NCBI GenBank assembly: GCA_027018935.1
Contig: JALUXZ010000174.1
Coordinates: forward strand, 1-47,304
Direction: 5' to 3'
Length of the DNA stretch: 47,304 nt
DNA from: Mariprofundaceae bacterium
GTDB taxonomy: Bacteria > Pseudomonadota > Zetaproteobacteria > Mariprofundales > Mariprofundaceae
Below are positions 8,127-16,741 of this stretch, piece after piece. Position 1 is the stretch's first letter, and each line of letters opens with the position of its first letter. The notes under the pieces are model-generated. The model was not told the origin of the DNA and did no database searches. It saw nothing but the letters and a program-made list of their open reading frames with translations. The translations under genes and the position numbers were made by a program.

Positions 8127-8182
8127 TCGCCACATCGCCACATCGCCACATCGCCACATCGCCACATCGCCACATCGCCATA
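8127..8182. repeat. Tandem array of an 8-bp unit (TCGCCACA), seven copies
   Basis: Six perfect copies of TCGCCACA followed by one variant (TCGCCATA). The array lies 88-143 bases upstream of the response-regulator start, where a promoter is expected. Short perfect tandem repeats of this sort change copy number by slipped-strand mispairing, so a phase- or level-switch is possible. The rest of the spacer (8040-8126 and 8183-8327) shows no other structure to me. Confidence 0.9.
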
Positions 8183-8327
8183 TATTCATATTTATCAAGC
8201 TTCTCCCACACGCACCTTAACCTGTTTGCAAGTATAGACGATTTACAATAAGGTGAAACTTTTGCAACACTGGGAAGTTAAATATGAGAAATAATGTAGA
8301 AACTCTATCAAGAGAAGGCCTATACAG

Positions 8328-8766
8328 GCCGTGGCTTTTTTTAGTATATCACGCGCCATGCGTAAGCGTTTGTTCTCTGCTTTTAAACGAGAAAGCTCGG
8401 CTTGTTCCTTGCTCATATGACCTTTGCTAGGGAGGTGCTGATTAACTCAATGCATGGTGTCTATGCGCCCAAAATTACCAACGCCGGCGTTGGCAAACTT
8501 AACAATAGCGGTGCTATTACTTGCGCTTGCCGCCTTGGGGTTGAAAATTCTGAATCGCATATCCACTCATCCAGAGTTAATCAGCACCTCCCAAGGAAAG
8601 GCTTCCTCTCCATGACTCTGACTTTCATTTTTCCAACGACTGAGCATGTTGTAATTAATGCCAAGATTGCGTGAGGCTTCGGCTATCGAATAACCTGCTC
8701 AAGTATCAAACCAACCGCTTCGCGTTTGAATTCTTTGGTGTATGTCGTGCGTTTCCTGTGACTCAT
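8328..8766 (-). pseudogene. Broken IS3-family transposase orfA, split by a MITE
   Basis: From an ATG at 8766 the minus strand reads MSHRKRTTYTKEFKREAVGL, then, after a frameshift near 8695, GYSIAEASRNLGINYNMLSR, and after a 161-bp insertion KGHMSKEQAELSRLKAENKR and the conserved ARDILKKAT end. This is the HTH_Tnp_1 protein of IS3 elements. The frameshift looks like the loss of one A in an ancestral GAGCAAGGTTATTCG. No orfB integrase follows; the sequence diverges below about 8328. A plausible left IS end (TGTAGGATTAG on the minus strand, near 8813) lies just before the start. The element is dead. The rest of the gap to pyrK (8814-8973) shows nothing I can name. Confidence 0.85.
8431..8591. 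mobile_element. IS5-like MITE, 161 bp, copy A (inside IS3 orfA remnant)
   Basis: The ends are perfect 18-base inverted repeats, GGAGGTGCTGATTAACTC (8431-8448) and its complement (8574-8591). The flanks are CTAG on one side and CAAG (CTTG on the other strand) on the other, matching the CTAG-type target duplication of IS5-family elements. It has no coding capacity, and an internal hairpin around AATAGCGGTGCTATT. A second copy in reverse orientation begins at 47157, next to CTAG. The IS5 assignment rests on the terminal sequence and target site. Confidence 0.85.
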
Positions 8767-8973
8767 AGGGTAATCTCCTAAGTTGAAATTATTACCCTTT
8801 TCTAATCCTACACAATTACTAAACCACTACAATTTCAACCTAGAGCACCCCAACCTACGACCTCTCTTCCCCACATTCCTTGCAAAAGACCTTATACCAA
8901 ATTTTATAAAAGCTAAGAAGCTCACTACTTGAAAAACACTATCACTCGCTCTGGCAATGCTTTTCAACGCCCA

Positions 8974-9849
8974 TTAAGAAAATTCGGGCAGAATACCCGC
9001 ATCAAATACAGGTCCATCAACGCAGACTCTGCGGTATTTTTCTTCACCATCTTCAACCGTTTTTACCACACAACCTGCGCAACCACCAATCGCACAGGCC
9101 ATATGCTCTTCAAGTGATAGCTGGGTTGGAATATTCAATTCACGCCCCAACTTCGCTACTGCATGCAGCATCGGGTGCGGTCCACATGATAAAAGCACGC
9201 AGTTTTCGCGTTCTTTTTCATCCAGTGCCAACAAATAATCACGTGCTAAATTCGGTACATGCCCTTCATAACAACCATACAGACCAGCATTGGAAGCTAG
9301 GCGGCATGGAATACCACGCTCTTCCAATGATGTAATGGTCAATGTTGTATTGCCCGTAATACCAGGCAACATAAATGTTGATGGTTTTAGGGCAAATGGA
9401 AATTCTACTTCAGAACCTGCAAATACCACAGGCTTACCACCGCGCGTTATCAAATCATCGGCAGCAAACACCATCGGCGGAATGCCCACACCACCGCCAA
9501 TCAAAATATAACGCTTGGATATATCTGATAAATCAAACGGCTTGCCAATCGGCCCAAGCATCGCAAGCTCTTCACCGACCTTACGCTCACCCAACTGATG
9601 CGTGCCCTCACCAATCATCTTATAGAGCAAATCAATGGTGCCTTTTTCAGGGTTGGTCAGCATAATCGAAATGGGCCGACGCAATGCTTTGGCTTGTGAA
9701 ACGCGAATATGCACAAATTGCCCAGGCTTGGCATCACGCGCAGTTTTCGGCGCATGCAAACGCATAACACATTGCTCACCTTTATGGTGAATATTTGCCA
9801 ATACTTTGGCTTGTTCTTCAAAAATTATATTTCTATTTGATTCAGTCAT
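8974..9849 (-). CDS. pyrK: Dihydroorotate dehydrogenase electron-transfer subunit (PyrK)
   Basis: It carries electrons from the class 1B dihydroorotate dehydrogenase (PyrD) to NAD+ in de novo pyrimidine synthesis. From N to C: an FAD-binding barrel (PGQFVHIRVS...RRPISI), a Rossmann NAD domain (YILIGGGVGIPPMVFAADDL), and a C-terminal [2Fe-2S] motif with four Cys (CAIGGCAGC and the later RRVCVDGP). The start at 9849 gives 291 aa, has AGGTGAAG upstream and overlaps the pyrC stop by eight bases; a longer version with 11 extra codons lacks support. It is the last gene of the pyr operon here, and no pyrD lies next to it in the window. Confidence 0.92.
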   Translation of the reverse strand: MTESNRNIIFEEQAKVLANIHHKGEQCVMRLHAPKTARDAKPGQFVHIRVSQAKALRRPISIMLTNPEKGTIDLLYKMIGEGTHQLGERKVGEELAMLGPIGKPFDLSDISKRYILIGGGVGIPPMVFAADDLITRGGKPVVFAGSEVEFPFALKPSTFMLPGITGNTTLTITSLEERGIPCRLASNAGLYGCYEGHVPNLARDYLLALDEKERENCVLLSCGPHPMLHAVAKLGRELNIPTQLSLEEHMACAIGGCAGCVVKTVEDGEEKYRRVCVDGPVFDAGILPEFS

Positions 9850-11128
9850 GGACTTCACCTTTTTCAAACACCACGCGCCCATCTTTTAAGGTGTATTGCA
9901 CTTGTCCTGTCATGCTTCTTCCATGCCAAGGCGTATTGCGACCTTTGGAAAATAATTTTTCTCGATCAAGCACCCACTCTTTTGCAGGATCAAAGATACA
10001 AATATCTGCTGCATTGCCTTCTGATAATGAACCTTCGGGAAGATTTAATAATTTCGCAGGATTTGATGTCATCTTGGCAATCATATCAGACATCGAAAGT
10101 ACGCCTGCACGCTGCAAATCCAATGAAATCGGCAACATAGTTTCCAAGCCTACAATACCAAATGCCGCACATGATAAGCCGCAACGTTTATCATCTTCAT
10201 GGTGCGGAGCATGGTCGGTGGCAATCACCTCAATCGTGCCATCTCTTAAGCCTTCAATCACTGCCAACCTATCTTCTTCTGTACGCAATGGCGGACTCAT
10301 TTTGGCATCGGCATTAAAATTCAATACTTCATCTTCGGTCAATGCAAAATGATGCGGCGCAGCTTCCGTGGTGACATTCAAACCTTCTTTTCGTGCCAAA
10401 CGCACTTGCTCAACCGCCCCCTTAGAAGAAATATGTGCCACGTGGTATCGTGCATCCACACGCCGTGTCAGCATAATATCACGGGCAATCATGCTATCTT
10501 CACCCTCTACAGGCATACCAGCCACACCAAGCTGTGTGGATACCCAGCCTTCATTGATGGCACCACCATCTGTTAGTTGTGTCTCTTCTGCATGCTGAAT
10601 AATTAAATAACCAAAACTCGATGAATACTCCAGTGCCTTACGCATCACACCAGCATGCCAAATAGGCTTACCATCATCTGAGAATGCCACCGCTCCTGAG
10701 CGGGATAACTCACGCATTTCAGTCAGCTCTTTGCCCTTTAAATTACGACTCACCGCACCAATCGGGTGCAAGTTACACAAACCAATCTCTTTGGCTTTGT
10801 TAATAACCTGCAAAACAATACCTGCATGATCAATACATGGCTCTGTGTTCGGCATGGTACAAATACTGGTAATACCGCCAGCAATCGCCGCTCGCGAGCC
10901 AGATTCAATATCTTCTTTCCATTCTTCGCCTGGCTCGCGCAAATGCACATGCATATCAATCAAGCCTGGGCAGACAATCAATCCTGTTGCATCAATCGTT
11001 TGTGTTGCCTTACCTTCGAATATACCAACACCCGCTACTTTTCCATGTTCAATCCATACATCACATATTTTATCTATCTTATTAGCTGGATCGATCACAC
11101 AACCATTTGTAATTAGAATATCAGTCAT
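9842..11128 (-). CDS. pyrC: Dihydroorotase, type I
   Basis: It cyclises carbamoyl-aspartate to dihydroorotate, step three of pyrimidine synthesis. The zinc motif GLIDMHVHLREPG is at about residues 54-66, further metal ligands lie in IIQHAEE and VAHISSKGAVE, and the catalytic Asp is in EVIATDHAPHH. At 428 aa it is a normal type I enzyme, the class found in Gram-positives and many non-enteric proteobacteria, rather than the short enteric type. AAGGA precedes the ATG. It is coupled to pyrK by overlap. Upstream it is separated from pyrB by a Fic gene and a restriction-modification pair, an unusual interruption. Confidence 0.96.
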   Translation of the reverse strand: MTDILITNGCVIDPANKIDKICDVWIEHGKVAGVGIFEGKATQTIDATGLIVCPGLIDMHVHLREPGEEWKEDIESGSRAAIAGGITSICTMPNTEPCIDHAGIVLQVINKAKEIGLCNLHPIGAVSRNLKGKELTEMRELSRSGAVAFSDDGKPIWHAGVMRKALEYSSSFGYLIIQHAEETQLTDGGAINEGWVSTQLGVAGMPVEGEDSMIARDIMLTRRVDARYHVAHISSKGAVEQVRLARKEGLNVTTEAAPHHFALTEDEVLNFNADAKMSPPLRTEEDRLAVIEGLRDGTIEVIATDHAPHHEDDKRCGLSCAAFGIVGLETMLPISLDLQRAGVLSMSDMIAKMTSNPAKLLNLPEGSLSEGNAADICIFDPAKEWVLDREKLFSKGRNTPWHGRSMTGQVQYTLKDGRVVFEKGEVHD

Positions 11129-11132
11129 AAAT

Positions 11133-12098
11133 TTATCCTTTCTTGCGGTATTTCTGCAGTTTGCTATTGGGTTTATCGGGGTGTGTCATTTCAATCATAC
11201 CAGCTTCCAATGCAGGCTTTAAATAACGCTCCCGAAATGACTTCCTATCCTGAAGCCCTAACATAGATTGTAATTCATCGCGACTCATCACACCCTTCAT
11301 ACCATCCAGTAATAGCTTTACTTGGGGGGTAACTTGAGGGGCTTCTTGGGGGGTAGCCTGTGAGACAGTATCTAAAATTCGCTCTAACATAAACTGAATA
11401 AACGGAGCGGAATCAGAATGCTTCGTACTTTGCTGCAAAGCATAATAATAATCTTCCTGATGTTGGTAAACCAAGCTTTCAATCGGCATATCCGCAAACA
11501 AGGGATTCCACTGTTGTAGCATCAATGATTGCCACAAACGACCCATACGCCCATTTCCATCCGCAAAAGGGTGAATAAACTCAAACTCATAATGAAACAC
11601 AGAACTCATTATCAATGGATGGTATTCAGCACCTTGAACCCACTGCAACAAATCAGCCATCAGCAAAGCAACGCGCCCAGCAGGCGGAGCCATATGCACA
11701 AGCTCTTTGCCCTTCATCACACCAACACCACCTTGGCGGTACACCCCATATTCATCAAGCAGCCCAGCCATAAGCACTTCATGCGCTTGCAATAAGTCAG
11801 ACTCTAAATGCGACTGCCATTGATTCATTTGATCATAAGCAAAAATAGCATTTTTCACTTCCTGAACTTCTCTTGGTGGCGCAATCACAACTTTTCCATC
11901 CAAAATAGCCGTGATTTGTTGCTCGCTTAAAGTATTTCCTTCAATCGCCAGTGAACCTTGAATCGTGCGAATGCGATTAACTCGCCGCAAACGCAAATCA
12001 TAAACTGGTTGCACAGACAAACGACCAAGTTTTTCACTGATTTGTGCGATTAAATCAATGATTTGAGGTGTGATGCTAAAAGGCGGCTGATAACTCAC
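11133..12098 (-). CDS. Fic-domain protein (class II, self-inhibited) with C-terminal winged helix
   Basis: Fic proteins transfer AMP or similar groups onto target proteins. The catalytic loop HPFADGNGRMGRLW is intact at about residues 174-187. N-terminally, SLAIEGNTL matches the inhibitory helix motif [S/T]xxxE[G/N] of class II Fic proteins, which blocks ATP binding until relieved. A Pro/Gln/Thr-rich linker (QATPQEAPQVTPQV) leads to a winged-helix-like C-terminus (MSRDELQSMLGLQDRKSFRERYLKPALEAGMIE). GTG start at 12098 with a G-rich site upstream. Its stop is only four bases from the pyrC start. It is probably cargo that arrived with the neighbouring restriction-modification genes; a direct link to pyrimidine synthesis is not implied. 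Confidence 0.9.
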   Translation of the reverse strand: MSYQPPFSITPQIIDLIAQISEKLGRLSVQPVYDLRLRRVNRIRTIQGSLAIEGNTLSEQQITAILDGKVVIAPPREVQEVKNAIFAYDQMNQWQSHLESDLLQAHEVLMAGLLDEYGVYRQGGVGVMKGKELVHMAPPAGRVALLMADLLQWVQGAEYHPLIMSSVFHYEFEFIHPFADGNGRMGRLWQSLMLQQWNPLFADMPIESLVYQHQEDYYYALQQSTKHSDSAPFIQFMLERILDTVSQATPQEAPQVTPQVKLLLDGMKGVMSRDELQSMLGLQDRKSFRERYLKPALEAGMIEMTHPDKPNSKLQKYRKKG

Positions 12099-12211
12099 GA
12101 TCTTTTACCCCCTAACGGTGAAAACATAGCATTTGAAATTTGTTTATTCATAGCCAACTGGTCTTCATATCCTTTCCAAGGTTTTTCCATGCACACTTTA
12201 CAACTCTTCCA

Positions 12212-13291
12212 TTACTTCATAAAACGAATTTGAAGATTTAAATTCATGTACAACTTTCCCTGCTCTTCAAAAACAACACCAAAGCCATGCCGCGAACTAC
12301 TTGCAGTATCTAATTTTGTATTGTTTAACAAATAACTTTCAAACTCATTTCTGTTATAAATATGGTAGCACAGCACGTCTCCATTCTCTTTTACAATGAG
12401 GTAGCCCCCTGTAGCATCATGCAGCCCAGACCAAACCTTGGAAGGCATCATTCCCAGAGCAACATCTGTTAGGAATCGTTTTATTTTATAAGTATAAAAC
12501 TGATGTCCGCTTGCATCATCAAAATTCAAAACATTTCTTTGCTCCAGCACCTTCACCAAATCAATCATTTTTGAATGCGATGAGTGGTAAAACTCAAAAA
12601 CAAGGTGACCCAACAACTGTGGTAGTAAGCTATCAATAAGCACGAGATTATTGGAAAAAACATTTTGTTCCGTTGCAATAAACTGAAACCTACCTCCAAG
12701 CTTGTGAACTGCCTCTATTCTATCTTTTATCTTACTTCTGGAATCAATACTATTTATTCGCACTATACTTTCTTGGCTAAGCTTACCCACAACCTCATAC
12801 TTAAAATTTGTCGTTTTTCCAGCATTGAGGAGCGTGGAAGGATTGCCCAATTGAGACTTAATACTGAAACCAAGTTGAGGCGTTTGATTTGTTCTTTCAT
12901 CATGAATAGTAATGGTTATATCTGTTTTGACTGTAGAGGCTGCCTTTAAGCTTGAGCAATGTATCTTACGCATGAAACTCTCAGCTTCTGGTGCTGAAAA
13001 ACTACCATGGTTATCTTTAACATGCTCAAATAAAGATAAAGCTTGAGCTTGAAACTCTTGAATAGAAACACGGTGCAACACTTGCTTATCAGAGGATATA
13101 ACCACAATATCTTGGTCAACAGTGTATTCGAAATTTCCTTGTAGCTCTGACCTTAATACTTTCACAATGGGATAAACCAAATGCTCTACTTTTTCTAAGC
13201 TTTCGCTTCCTGAATACAGCCTTTTATCACCCAGCACCTTAAAAAGTGTGTAAATTTCACTCCATTCACCTTTATTACCACTAATTGCCAT
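12212..13291 (-). CDS. HpaII-like type II restriction endonuclease
   Basis: The N-terminus NKGEWSEIYTLFKVLGDKRLYSG closely matches what I know of the HpaII restriction enzyme family, and the length (359 aa) is also that of HpaII. HpaII cuts CCGG. The paired gene is a C5 cytosine methyltransferase, as expected. The gene overlaps the methyltransferase stop by 11 bases (GCTCATGGCAATTAG, with the ATG inside). By eye the region is AT-richer than the flanking pyr genes, consistent with acquisition. Assignment to the family is recognition of the N-terminal block; the CCGG specificity is inference. Confidence 0.8.
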   Translation of the reverse strand: MAISGNKGEWSEIYTLFKVLGDKRLYSGSESLEKVEHLVYPIVKVLRSELQGNFEYTVDQDIVVISSDKQVLHRVSIQEFQAQALSLFEHVKDNHGSFSAPEAESFMRKIHCSSLKAASTVKTDITITIHDERTNQTPQLGFSIKSQLGNPSTLLNAGKTTNFKYEVVGKLSQESIVRINSIDSRSKIKDRIEAVHKLGGRFQFIATEQNVFSNNLVLIDSLLPQLLGHLVFEFYHSSHSKMIDLVKVLEQRNVLNFDDASGHQFYTYKIKRFLTDVALGMMPSKVWSGLHDATGGYLIVKENGDVLCYHIYNRNEFESYLLNNTKLDTASSSRHGFGVVFEEQGKLYMNLNLQIRFMK

Positions 13292-14612
13292 GAGCTATGA
13301 CCTTCTCAACGATTCTCTCTCCCATGGCTTGGATAGCAGGCACGGCAACAGAATTGCCAAACTGCCGATAGGCTTGTGCATCGGCAACCACAATTTTAAA
13401 TGCATCAGGAAAGCCCTGCAGTCTCGCCCACTCTCTTGGGGTCATTTTACGGATACCTTGGCGATTCACTTCACCCTTAATATGCGTCACAGGTGAAAAG
13501 TTAGTGAGCCTATGGTCATAAATAAGATTTCTCTCTCTGCCCATCCCCCCACAAACAACTGCATTGGCAATATGGTCATGGTCAATAATCTCATAGCCAA
13601 AGCCATTGCCCTTACTTGCATGTCTAGCTTTGTGCTTCACTAGGGTATTCAAATATTGATTCGATAAGTAATATTTAACAGAAACTTCGTCTTCTTCAAG
13701 AATATCTTTTATTGCCTTGCGTGATTCACTTCCTCTTGGGTATTCGAATGCCTGTGCATCCGATGCATTGCAAAATCCTGCAATAAAAATCCGCTCTCTA
13801 TTTTGAGGCACACCAAAACGTTTGGCATTCAACACCTGCGGTTCAGGCACGTGATAGCCCAAATCCTCTCGTAATGTATTCAGAATTGTTACTAGTGTTT
13901 TACCTTTATCATGATTCACTAGCCCTTTTACATTCTCTAAGAAAAATGCCTTGGGCTTATGTTTTTGTATGATTTCAGCCACATCAAAAAATAAGGTGCC
14001 TCGCGTATCTTCAAAGCCTCCACGCTTACCTGCAATGGAAAAGGCTTGGCATGGAAATCCTGCACAAAGAATATCAAAGCCTTTAGGAATATATGCCTTT
14101 GTTTCAGGTTTCGTTATATCACCAAAAGGAATTTCACCAAAATTTACCTCATATGTTTTCTGTGAATATTTATCCCACTCACTGGAAAACACACATGCTC
14201 CACCAAGGTTTTGCATGGCAAGGCGAAAACCTCCTATGCCAGCAAATAAATCTATAAATGTGAACGTAGGGTTTTCAGGCTCTGCAAAAGGAACTTCCTT
14301 TTTCAACTCGGGCAAATAATATTGCAGCGCGCTTTCTGCAACCTCTAGAGACACATCTTCTCGCGGAAACTTCGCTGTTAACAAGGCTCGCACATAATCA
14401 ACCGCACCCCTTCTATATGTATCTGAATATGCATGATACAAGTAGTGCGTAAAAGAAGCCTTTATATTATCATTTTCTTCAACCATTCTTGCCCGAAGAG
14501 GCTTACGGTAAAAGTCTTCTTTCGATATTTTATACTCTAGATTCAACGACGGCTTCCAACACTCTGGACACCTAAAATAGTGATTACATTCACTCCTTGG
14601 TCGCCCCACCAC
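13281..14612 (-). CDS. DNA (cytosine-5) methyltransferase of the HpaII-like system
   Basis: All core motifs are present: I (FIDLFAGIGGFRLAMQNLGG), IV with catalytic Cys (AGFPCQAFSIAGKRGGFED), VI (FFLENVKGLVNHDKG), VIII (QNRERIFIAG), IX (REWARLQGFPDAF) and X (AYRQFGNSVAVP). GEIPFGDIT just after motif II and the overall layout match CCGG methyltransferases. About 140 residues precede motif I, including a possible zinc-ribbon half (CNHYFRCPEC). The GTG at 14612 overlaps the pyrB stop; an ATG at 14486 (MVEENDN) is an alternative that removes the Cys segment. It protects host DNA from the endonuclease encoded immediately downstream. Confidence 0.93.
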   Translation of the reverse strand: MVGRPRSECNHYFRCPECWKPSLNLEYKISKEDFYRKPLRARMVEENDNIKASFTHYLYHAYSDTYRRGAVDYVRALLTAKFPREDVSLEVAESALQYYLPELKKEVPFAEPENPTFTFIDLFAGIGGFRLAMQNLGGACVFSSEWDKYSQKTYEVNFGEIPFGDITKPETKAYIPKGFDILCAGFPCQAFSIAGKRGGFEDTRGTLFFDVAEIIQKHKPKAFFLENVKGLVNHDKGKTLVTILNTLREDLGYHVPEPQVLNAKRFGVPQNRERIFIAGFCNASDAQAFEYPRGSESRKAIKDILEEDEVSVKYYLSNQYLNTLVKHKARHASKGNGFGYEIIDHDHIANAVVCGGMGRERNLIYDHRLTNFSPVTHIKGEVNRQGIRKMTPREWARLQGFPDAFKIVVADAQAYRQFGNSVAVPAIQAMGERIVEKVIAHGN

Positions 14613-15534
14613 ACAATGCCGTTAATGCTGCCATGCGAACTGCCACACCATGTTCAACCTGCTCTAAAATTAGACTTTTCATCGAATCCGCAACATCCGT
14701 CGCGATTTCAACACCGCGATTCATGGGGCCTGGATGCATGACCATGCAATGATCGCCCGCAGCTTTTAAGCGCTTCATATTTAAGCCATAAGTCTCGTGG
14801 TATTCACGAATCGATGGAAAACAACAGCTGGTGGTCAATCGCTCAGTTTGTACACGCAGCATATAAAGGATGTCTGTTCCCTCTAAAGCAGCATCAAAAT
14901 CATGAAAGACTTCACAGCCATAATTCTCAACATATGCAGGCAATAGCGTTTTCGGTGCGACCAAGCGTACTTTATAACCCATAATTTTTGCAGCCAGCAA
15001 ATGTGATCTCGCCACGCGTGAGTGCGCAATATCTCCGACAATGGTCATGATTTTACCTGTAACATCACCAATATTATGTTTTAAGGTAAGTAAATCGGTT
15101 AAAATTTGTGTCGGATGTTCATGCGAGCCATCACCCGCATTGATAAGTGCTGTGTTATCAAGATACTCAGCTAAAAATTCACATGTCCCCGCCACTGAAT
15201 GACGAATCACCAAAACATGCGGCTGCATAGCAGCTAAGGTCTGCCCTGTATCGAGTAAAGTTTCACCTTTTTTGGTAGCTGATGTTGAGGCTGAAATATT
15301 AATCACATCGGCAGAGAGACGTTTGCCAGCAATTTCAAAACTAGTGCGTGTACGCGTAGAGTTTTCAAAGAAAAGGTTGATGACTGTTCGCCCGCGTAAG
15401 GTCGGCTCTTTTTTCACGCTTCGAGTGTTAATATCAATAAACTCATCACCCAAATTTACCAACGATATGATTTGTTCACGACTTAAATCAGCAATGCCAA
15501 AGATATGTTTGAGTCCAAATAGAGGTTTAGGCAT
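14590..15534 (-). CDS. pyrB: Aspartate carbamoyltransferase catalytic chain
   Basis: It condenses carbamoyl phosphate with aspartate to carbamoyl-aspartate, the committed step of pyrimidine synthesis. The carbamoyl-phosphate loop FFENSTRTRTSFE, the SxxKGE loop (STSATKKGETLLDT), GDGSHEHPTQ, and HPGPMNRG near the C-terminus are all visible. The start at 15534 (MPKPLFGLKHIFG) has GGAG upstream, gives 314 aa and overlaps ruvX by eight bases; 32 extra upstream codons would be read inside ruvX and are rejected. No pyrI regulatory chain is seen. The HpaII-like genes follow directly. Confidence 0.96.
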   Translation of the reverse strand: MPKPLFGLKHIFGIADLSREQIISLVNLGDEFIDINTRSVKKEPTLRGRTVINLFFENSTRTRTSFEIAGKRLSADVINISASTSATKKGETLLDTGQTLAAMQPHVLVIRHSVAGTCEFLAEYLDNTALINAGDGSHEHPTQILTDLLTLKHNIGDVTGKIMTIVGDIAHSRVARSHLLAAKIMGYKVRLVAPKTLLPAYVENYGCEVFHDFDAALEGTDILYMLRVQTERLTTSCCFPSIREYHETYGLNMKRLKAAGDHCMVMHPGPMNRGVEIATDVADSMKSLILEQVEHGVAVRMAALTALCGGATKE

Positions 15535-15994
15535 GTTTTTTCTCCGTGGTATTTGGCATTGCCGCAATAAAATCTTCCAAGAAAACTGCTGCTGCCGTTT
15601 GATCCAATTTAGCGCGCATACGCTTCTCATTCAAACCTTGGGCAAACAAACGCTCTTTGGCAGTCCATGTTGAAAGTCGTTCATCTTGAAAGAAAATCGG
15701 TAGATTGGTAAATTCAGAAAGCTGTTTCGCAGCACTTCGGCAATCTTCTGCTTGCGAGCCTTCAGTACCATCCATATTTTTGGGCAAACCTACAACAATG
15801 CCTTTACTGGCATATTCACGCACAAGTTTGAGCACTTGTTTTGGCCAGCCTTGATCATTGCGAAACAAGCATGTGACACCACGGCAGGAAATACCCAAAC
15901 GATCTGAAACAGCAACACCAATGCGCTTACCACCAACATCTAAAGCGAGTAAAGGCAGGGAAATATCAGAAGTTTTGCAAGATGTGATCGTCAT
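15527..15994 (-). CDS. ruvX: Putative pre-16S rRNA nuclease YqgF/RuvX
   Basis: RNase H-fold nuclease that trims the 5' end of 16S rRNA. The hallmark ALDVGGKRIGVAVSD is at about 16-30, GIVVGLPKNMDGTEG in the middle, and the active-site DERLST(W)TA motif near 104. Normal length at 155 aa. ruvX followed by pyrB is a conserved order in many proteobacteria, supporting an ancestral ruvX-pyrB-pyrC operon. The start at 15994 lies inside the end of the upstream oxidoreductase gene (29-base overlap). Confidence 0.95.
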   Translation of the reverse strand: MTITSCKTSDISLPLLALDVGGKRIGVAVSDRLGISCRGVTCLFRNDQGWPKQVLKLVREYASKGIVVGLPKNMDGTEGSQAEDCRSAAKQLSEFTNLPIFFQDERLSTWTAKERLFAQGLNEKRMRAKLDQTAAAVFLEDFIAAMPNTTEKKHA

Positions 15995-16661
15995 TAAATC
16001 CGAGATTGTGCAAGGTTTGTGTGCAAGCGTCCACCATCACACTCATTCCAGCCAAACATACAACCGTATTTTCACCACTTGGCGCATCATCTTCCAGCGC
16101 GTGTTGCACATAACCAACAGGGCCAGACCAATCCTCATGGCCTGTTGTTAATGAAATGCTCACATCAATATCATGATCCGACAAATCATCCATTTCATCG
16201 GTAAGAAGACGGTGAACGGTACTTAAAAAGCCTGCATAAATGGAAATTTTACCATAATGTTCACGCTCCTGAATCAAGGCACGCCAAACACTACGCAGCG
16301 GAGCAATACCCGTACCCACGCCCATAAGAATCACATCTTTGCCTTTAAATTTACTTAAATCGAAACCTTTACCCATCGGGCCTTCAATTTCCACTTGGCT
16401 TTCCAAATCAAGTTCCGCAAGTTTCTCTGCCATGCCCGACACACACTTAATCACAAACTCATAAGCATCTTTATCATAAGGTGATGAAGCTACGGCAAAA
16501 TATGCGGGTGCTGGCTCCTTAAGTTTCGGGATACCCATACGTACATATTGCCCTGGAATAAATGTTTGCAGCACTTCACCAGGCAATGGTGAAATGCTTA
16601 CTTTGATAATTTGTTCATCACATGCAACGTCGGTCAAACAAACGCGTTCTTTCAACTGCAT
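15966..16661 (-). CDS. FAD/NAD(P)-binding oxidoreductase, ferredoxin-reductase type
   Basis: An FNR-like flavoprotein. The FAD domain has PGQYVRMGIP and YFAVASSP (an AYFAVASS block in place of the common RxYSxxS). The NAD domain has DVILMGVGTGIAPLRSVWRAL and ends in VVCLAGMSVMVDACTQTLHNLGF. No C-terminal [2Fe-2S] site is present, so it must pass electrons to or from a separate partner. The start is uncertain: ATG at 16661 (MQLKERV) is used here. A TTG at 16685 has GAGAGG seven bases ahead and may be the true start. It faces prmA across a short divergent gap and heads the ruvX-pyrB operon. PyrK-like proteins are relatives, so it may serve a nucleotide or quinone redox step. Confidence 0.85.
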   Translation of the reverse strand: MQLKERVCLTDVACDEQIIKVSISPLPGEVLQTFIPGQYVRMGIPKLKEPAPAYFAVASSPYDKDAYEFVIKCVSGMAEKLAELDLESQVEIEGPMGKGFDLSKFKGKDVILMGVGTGIAPLRSVWRALIQEREHYGKISIYAGFLSTVHRLLTDEMDDLSDHDIDVSISLTTGHEDWSGPVGYVQHALEDDAPSGENTVVCLAGMSVMVDACTQTLHNLGFNDDHILQNF

Positions 16662-16741
16662 GCGATACGTGGAAGACTGCTGCAAAAAACACCTCTCATC
16701 ATTCAATCAAGGTGGCTGATTTTCAAGAAGGAATACACATA

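Noticed and set aside
8127-8182. Possible CRISPR array
   Set aside because: Units are 8 bases and have no spacers; no cas genes in the window.
8017-8211. Open frame reading MAMWRCGDVAMWRCGDVA across the tandem repeat
   Set aside because: It only exists because the 8-bp unit is repeated and is open in this frame; no ribosome-binding site, overlaps the regulator start and shows no protein family.
9795-10352. 185-codon plus-strand frame opposite pyrC
   Set aside because: A shadow of a strongly coding minus-strand gene with full-length motif matches.
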